From an uncultured bacterium (GTDB lineage: Bacteria; Bdellovibrionota_C; UBA2361; SZUA-149; CALKYB01): a DNA stretch of 7,912 nt. The DNA is taken from NCBI GenBank assembly GCA_938022485.1, contig CALIEE010000101.1, positions 1-7,912 on the forward strand. Direction: 5' to 3'. Made by a program: the position numbers and the translations under genes. The notes beneath the pieces were generated by a model that saw only the letters and a program-made list of their open reading frames with translations, was not told the origin of the DNA and ran no database searches. Positions 5,775 to 7,912 of the stretch are shown here, one piece after another. Each line of letters opens with the position of its first letter. Positions within the stretch are counted from its first letter, which is position 1.

Positions 5775-6939
5775 CGGTTACCTTAAAGGTTCCACTGTGT
5801 AGAACACTTTGAGTAGTTGAGTCTCTGATGGCCTTGACGATTTCGTGAGGTCTAAAAGGTTTAGGTATGAAATCCGAAGCCCCGCTTTCAATTGCTCTTT
5901 CTCGATCAGAGTCGAAGACGCAGGCACTTACTACTATTAGGGGCATGTTCGCCAACGGAGGAGCTGTTTCTTTTCGAATATAATTGATGAGGTCCAGACC
6001 ACTTTCTCCGGGAATAGCAAGGTCTACCAAAGCTGCATCAATAGCTTGAGATTTGGAAATATCTTTAGCTTCCTTCACACTAGTAGCGCAGAAAGCAGAT
6101 GCACCTCCGCGGGTGACAATAGCTTCTAAAACCTGACATGTAGTTTCATTGTCATCTACTATAAGAATATTGAGCCCATCTAGTCTGTTTTCAACTTTAC
6201 GAGGAGACTCCTCTTCAGGGCTGACCTGATTTACTGCGCTAGAAGTGTCTAGAGGGATTAACACCCAGAAAGTTGAACCCTTTCCTTCAATACTAGAAAC
6301 CCCAATTTTACCGCCGTTTAGTTCAATTAATCTTTTTGTTAGGGATAGACCAATTCCAGTTCCAGTTTGGGTCTGACTATAACTATCCACACCTCTTTCG
6401 AATCTAGTAAATAACCTTCGTTGATGTTCTTCTGAAATACCGACCCCAGTATCTATGATAGATATTTTTACTTTATCTCCGACAATCTCAGCATCTACTT
6501 TAACTTTTCCACCTTGGGGAGTGTATTTAATGGCATTAGAAATCAGGTTAATGATCACCTGCCTAATATGTCTAGGGTCAACCCATGCTTTAACTCCCTT
6601 AAGAGCGCTTGCATCTTCAGGTAAGCCAGTTAGCTCTAAGTCTTTGCTGTTAGCATTCTGGAGCATTAGTTTGTAGTTTTGCTTTAAAAGAGAGACTATC
6701 TCAACAGCACTCGGTTCAGCGATGTCTTTACCGGCTTCAATTTTGGAGAGGTTTAGAACTTCATCAATTAAGTCCCTTAGGTGTTCACTAGATTTTGCAA
6801 TTGAATTTAGCGCTTCCTTTTGTTTTTGATTGGTCTCTCCATAAACTCCATCACGTAGAACACTTGCATATCCGATGATTCCTGTTAGTGGAGTTCTAAG
6901 CTCGTGACTCATATTGGCAACGAATCTGCTTTTGGCCAT
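5752..6939 (-). CDS. Hybrid histidine kinase, catalytic half: HisKA-HATPase_c-REC (separated from its sensor half by a stop codon)
   Basis: These 395 residues begin exactly at a HisKA domain: MAKSRFVANMSHELRTP, phosphorylated His at residue 12. The HATPase domain (about 110-232) has the N box NLISNAIKYT (N131/N135), the G1 box DTGVGIS (D163) and the G2 box GTGIGL (193-198). A receiver follows (about 256-375) with D262/D263, phosphoacceptor D306 (ALVDLAIPG), S338 and K360 (PKPF). All residues needed for kinase and receiver chemistry are present. No sensor region is encoded in this frame. The sensor half lies directly upstream in the same frame, separated only by TAA and two codons. There is no Shine-Dalgarno sequence before ATG 6939, so independent translation looks poor. 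It may be made by coupling or readthrough, or the pair may be a broken gene. It overlaps the HDOD gene by up to 23 nt. Confidence 0.9.
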   Translation of the reverse strand: MAKSRFVANMSHELRTPLTGIIGYASVLRDGVYGETNQKQKEALNSIAKSSEHLRDLIDEVLNLSKIEAGKDIAEPSAVEIVSLLKQNYKLMLQNANSKDLELTGLPEDASALKGVKAWVDPRHIRQVIINLISNAIKYTPQGGKVKVDAEIVGDKVKISIIDTGVGISEEHQRRLFTRFERGVDSYSQTQTGTGIGLSLTKRLIELNGGKIGVSSIEGKGSTFWVLIPLDTSSAVNQVSPEEESPRKVENRLDGLNILIVDDNETTCQVLEAIVTRGGASAFCATSVKEAKDISKSQAIDAALVDLAIPGESGLDLINYIRKETAPPLANMPLIVVSACVFDSDRERAIESGASDFIPKPFRPHEIVKAIRDSTTQSVLHSGTFKVTDGGLGGS

Positions 6940-6945
6940 ATTGGC

Positions 6946-6948
6946 TTA
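6946..6948 (-). other. In-frame TAA dividing the hybrid kinase
   Basis: On the - strand the codons read ...TCA GAA TAA GCC AAT ATG GCC AAA..., that is S-E-stop-A-N-M-A-K. The same frame is open for hundreds of codons on both sides. Canonical hybrid kinases read x-x-A-N-x-A-K-S-R-F-x-A-N-M-S-H-E-L-R-T-P across this point. The flanking residues therefore fit a continuous protein with one sense codon replaced; TTA, CAA, GAA or AAA to TAA are all single changes. Confidence 0.85.
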
Positions 6949-7912
6949 TTCTGACTCAGACATTTGCACGGCTAAGTCTGCAGTTCTTTTTTCAACTAAC
7001 TCTTCTAGTTTTTCGGTGTAAGCAGAAACTCGCTCTTGAGATCTAGAGTTCTGAACTGCAACTGCTGCAGCTTGGGCAAATTCTTTGAGCATTAGAGTGT
7101 TTTGGCTATTGAACACGGTGTTTTGTTTAAAACCAACTAGAATAACGCCAACCGTTTGTCCCTTAGCTTGAAGGGGGTAAGAGTGAAAGCAGCCAATTTT
7201 ATTTTTAACCAAAAAGTTCAAGCTATCGTCTTTGCGGCTAGAGAGATCGGGAACAGAATAAATACCTCCGATACGGATAGAATTGGCTAGTAGGGTGTTT
7301 GAAACAGGAATATCTGCTGGAAAACTATTTCTTGGACAGCCGTAACTTCCACTTATCTCTATTTTGTCTTGTTCTTCATTCAGCAGAAAAATTAATGAAG
7401 TGTCTGCTCCAAATCTAAATGCGATCTCTCTTGAGATTGTCTTCGAAATTCTACCTAGATCAGATCCAGATACAACCAATAGATTTAGATCTGAGAGGAC
7501 TTCAAGTCTTTCTTTATGGGTTTGAATCTCGGTATTTAGTTTAAGTTTTTCGTAAGCGATGCCACAGGCCCATGCCAGTTCTCTCAGGCAGGCGATGATT
7601 TCTTGGCTTGGCTCTGTCGAATGCATTACTCCGAGCTTTCCAAGCTTGTCGTTTGAACAATTTACATCTACGTAAGTTAAACTATTTCCAATTAAGTATA
7701 CTCCTGTAGCGTTTCTAGGCACCTTAGCTGGAGTTGAAGTGTCCTCTTGAAGTGGTATAATTTGCTTGCCTAAGTTCGCAACTCGTTCAAGATGAGTGCT
7801 TGATTGATTTTTTACTGAAGGTAGGAGAAGTGTTGCGGAGTGGACGCCGGGTAGTTTCAGAGAGTAGGTGACTATAGCAGCTAAACTTTTTCTGGGATCT
7901 GACTCAACCTGG
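6946..7912 (-). CDS. Sensor half of hybrid histidine kinase: GAF-GAF-coiled coil (5' end outside window)
   Basis: The frame is open to the window edge, giving 321 visible residues; the GTG at 7722 lies within the domain run and is not a convincing start. Residues about 1-110 look like the end of a GAF domain (LAAIVTYSLKLPGVHSATLLL early, ATGVYLIGNSLTYVDV later). A helical linker follows (about 108-138). A second GAF domain (about 138-290) includes FGADTSLIFLLNEEQ and YPLQAKGQTVGVILVGFK. The C-terminus is a charged coiled coil (TEKLEELVEKRTADLAVQMSESE), the segment that in hybrid kinases runs straight into HisKA. The stop follows at that junction. GAF domains bind small ligands or chromophores; no diagnostic ligand residue can be claimed, although a Cys-Pro pair (YGCPR) and a Cys (IGCFHS) occur in GAF2. 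No membrane segment is seen, so sensing is probably cytoplasmic. It is first in the visible operon. Confidence 0.85.
   Translation of the reverse strand, partial: QVESDPRKSLAAIVTYSLKLPGVHSATLLLPSVKNQSSTHLERVANLGKQIIPLQEDTSTPAKVPRNATGVYLIGNSLTYVDVNCSNDKLGKLGVMHSTEPSQEIIACLRELAWACGIAYEKLKLNTEIQTHKERLEVLSDLNLLVVSGSDLGRISKTISREIAFRFGADTSLIFLLNEEQDKIEISGSYGCPRNSFPADIPVSNTLLANSIRIGGIYSVPDLSSRKDDSLNFLVKNKIGCFHSYPLQAKGQTVGVILVGFKQNTVFNSQNTLMLKEFAQAAAVAVQNSRSQERVSAYTEKLEELVEKRTADLAVQMSESE

Noticed and set aside
7720..7722. GTG 7722 as the true start of the sensor half
   Set aside because: The frame stays open upstream to the window edge and encodes GAF-like sequence, so the gene begins outside the window.

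Overview
The window is 7.9 kb of moderately AT-rich bacterial DNA (about 40% GC by eye). It is gene-dense, with two gene groups running toward each other. No phage, transposon, CRISPR, rRNA or tRNA signature was seen. The families present (a membrane glycosyltransferase of the GT39/PMT type, a DedA protein, an HDOD-GAF protein and a GAF-containing hybrid histidine kinase) suggest a free-living Gram-negative, perhaps a delta-proteobacterial or Bdellovibrio-like lineage. That placement is inference and is weak. Stop codons are mostly TAG (5 of 7 genes), and the tetranucleotide CTAG is common.

Left part, + strand (1-2819). The window opens inside a polytopic glycosyltransferase with a soluble C-terminal region (1-1359). 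It overlaps by 8 nt a Rossmann/DUF2520 protein (1352-2233). A 200-nt spacer follows. It holds two weak terminator-like hairpins, a longer imperfect hairpin and an FNR/CRP-like palindrome beside a possible promoter. After it comes an unrecognised 127-aa gene (2436-2819), whose stop overlaps by 4 nt the stop of the convergent dedA-family gene.

Middle (2816-3877). A DedA-family membrane protein lies on the - strand (2816-3472). Beyond it is a 405-nt stretch (3473-3877) with no clear gene. That stretch contains a perfect 10-bp inverted repeat, a perfect 8-bp inverted repeat and a possible 48-codon ORF on the + strand.

Right part, - strand (3878-7912). This is a compact signalling operon, read from right to left. 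It starts with a GAF-GAF-coiled-coil sensor half that enters from outside the window. An in-frame TAA (6946-6948) separates it from the HisKA-HATPase-REC half of what looks like one hybrid histidine kinase. Next come an HDOD-GAF protein and a stand-alone CheY-like receiver. All phosphotransfer residues of the kinase half, its receiver and the CheY-like protein are intact. The likely logic is sensing by GAF domains, phosphotransfer to the fused receiver and possibly to the small receiver, with HDOD-GAF as a scaffold or output. No DNA-binding or cyclic-di-GMP enzyme domain is present in the visible genes.

The most interesting point is the single TAA that cuts the hybrid kinase exactly at the junction between the sensor linker and the HisKA domain. 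The second is the structured 3.6-3.77 kb intergenic segment.
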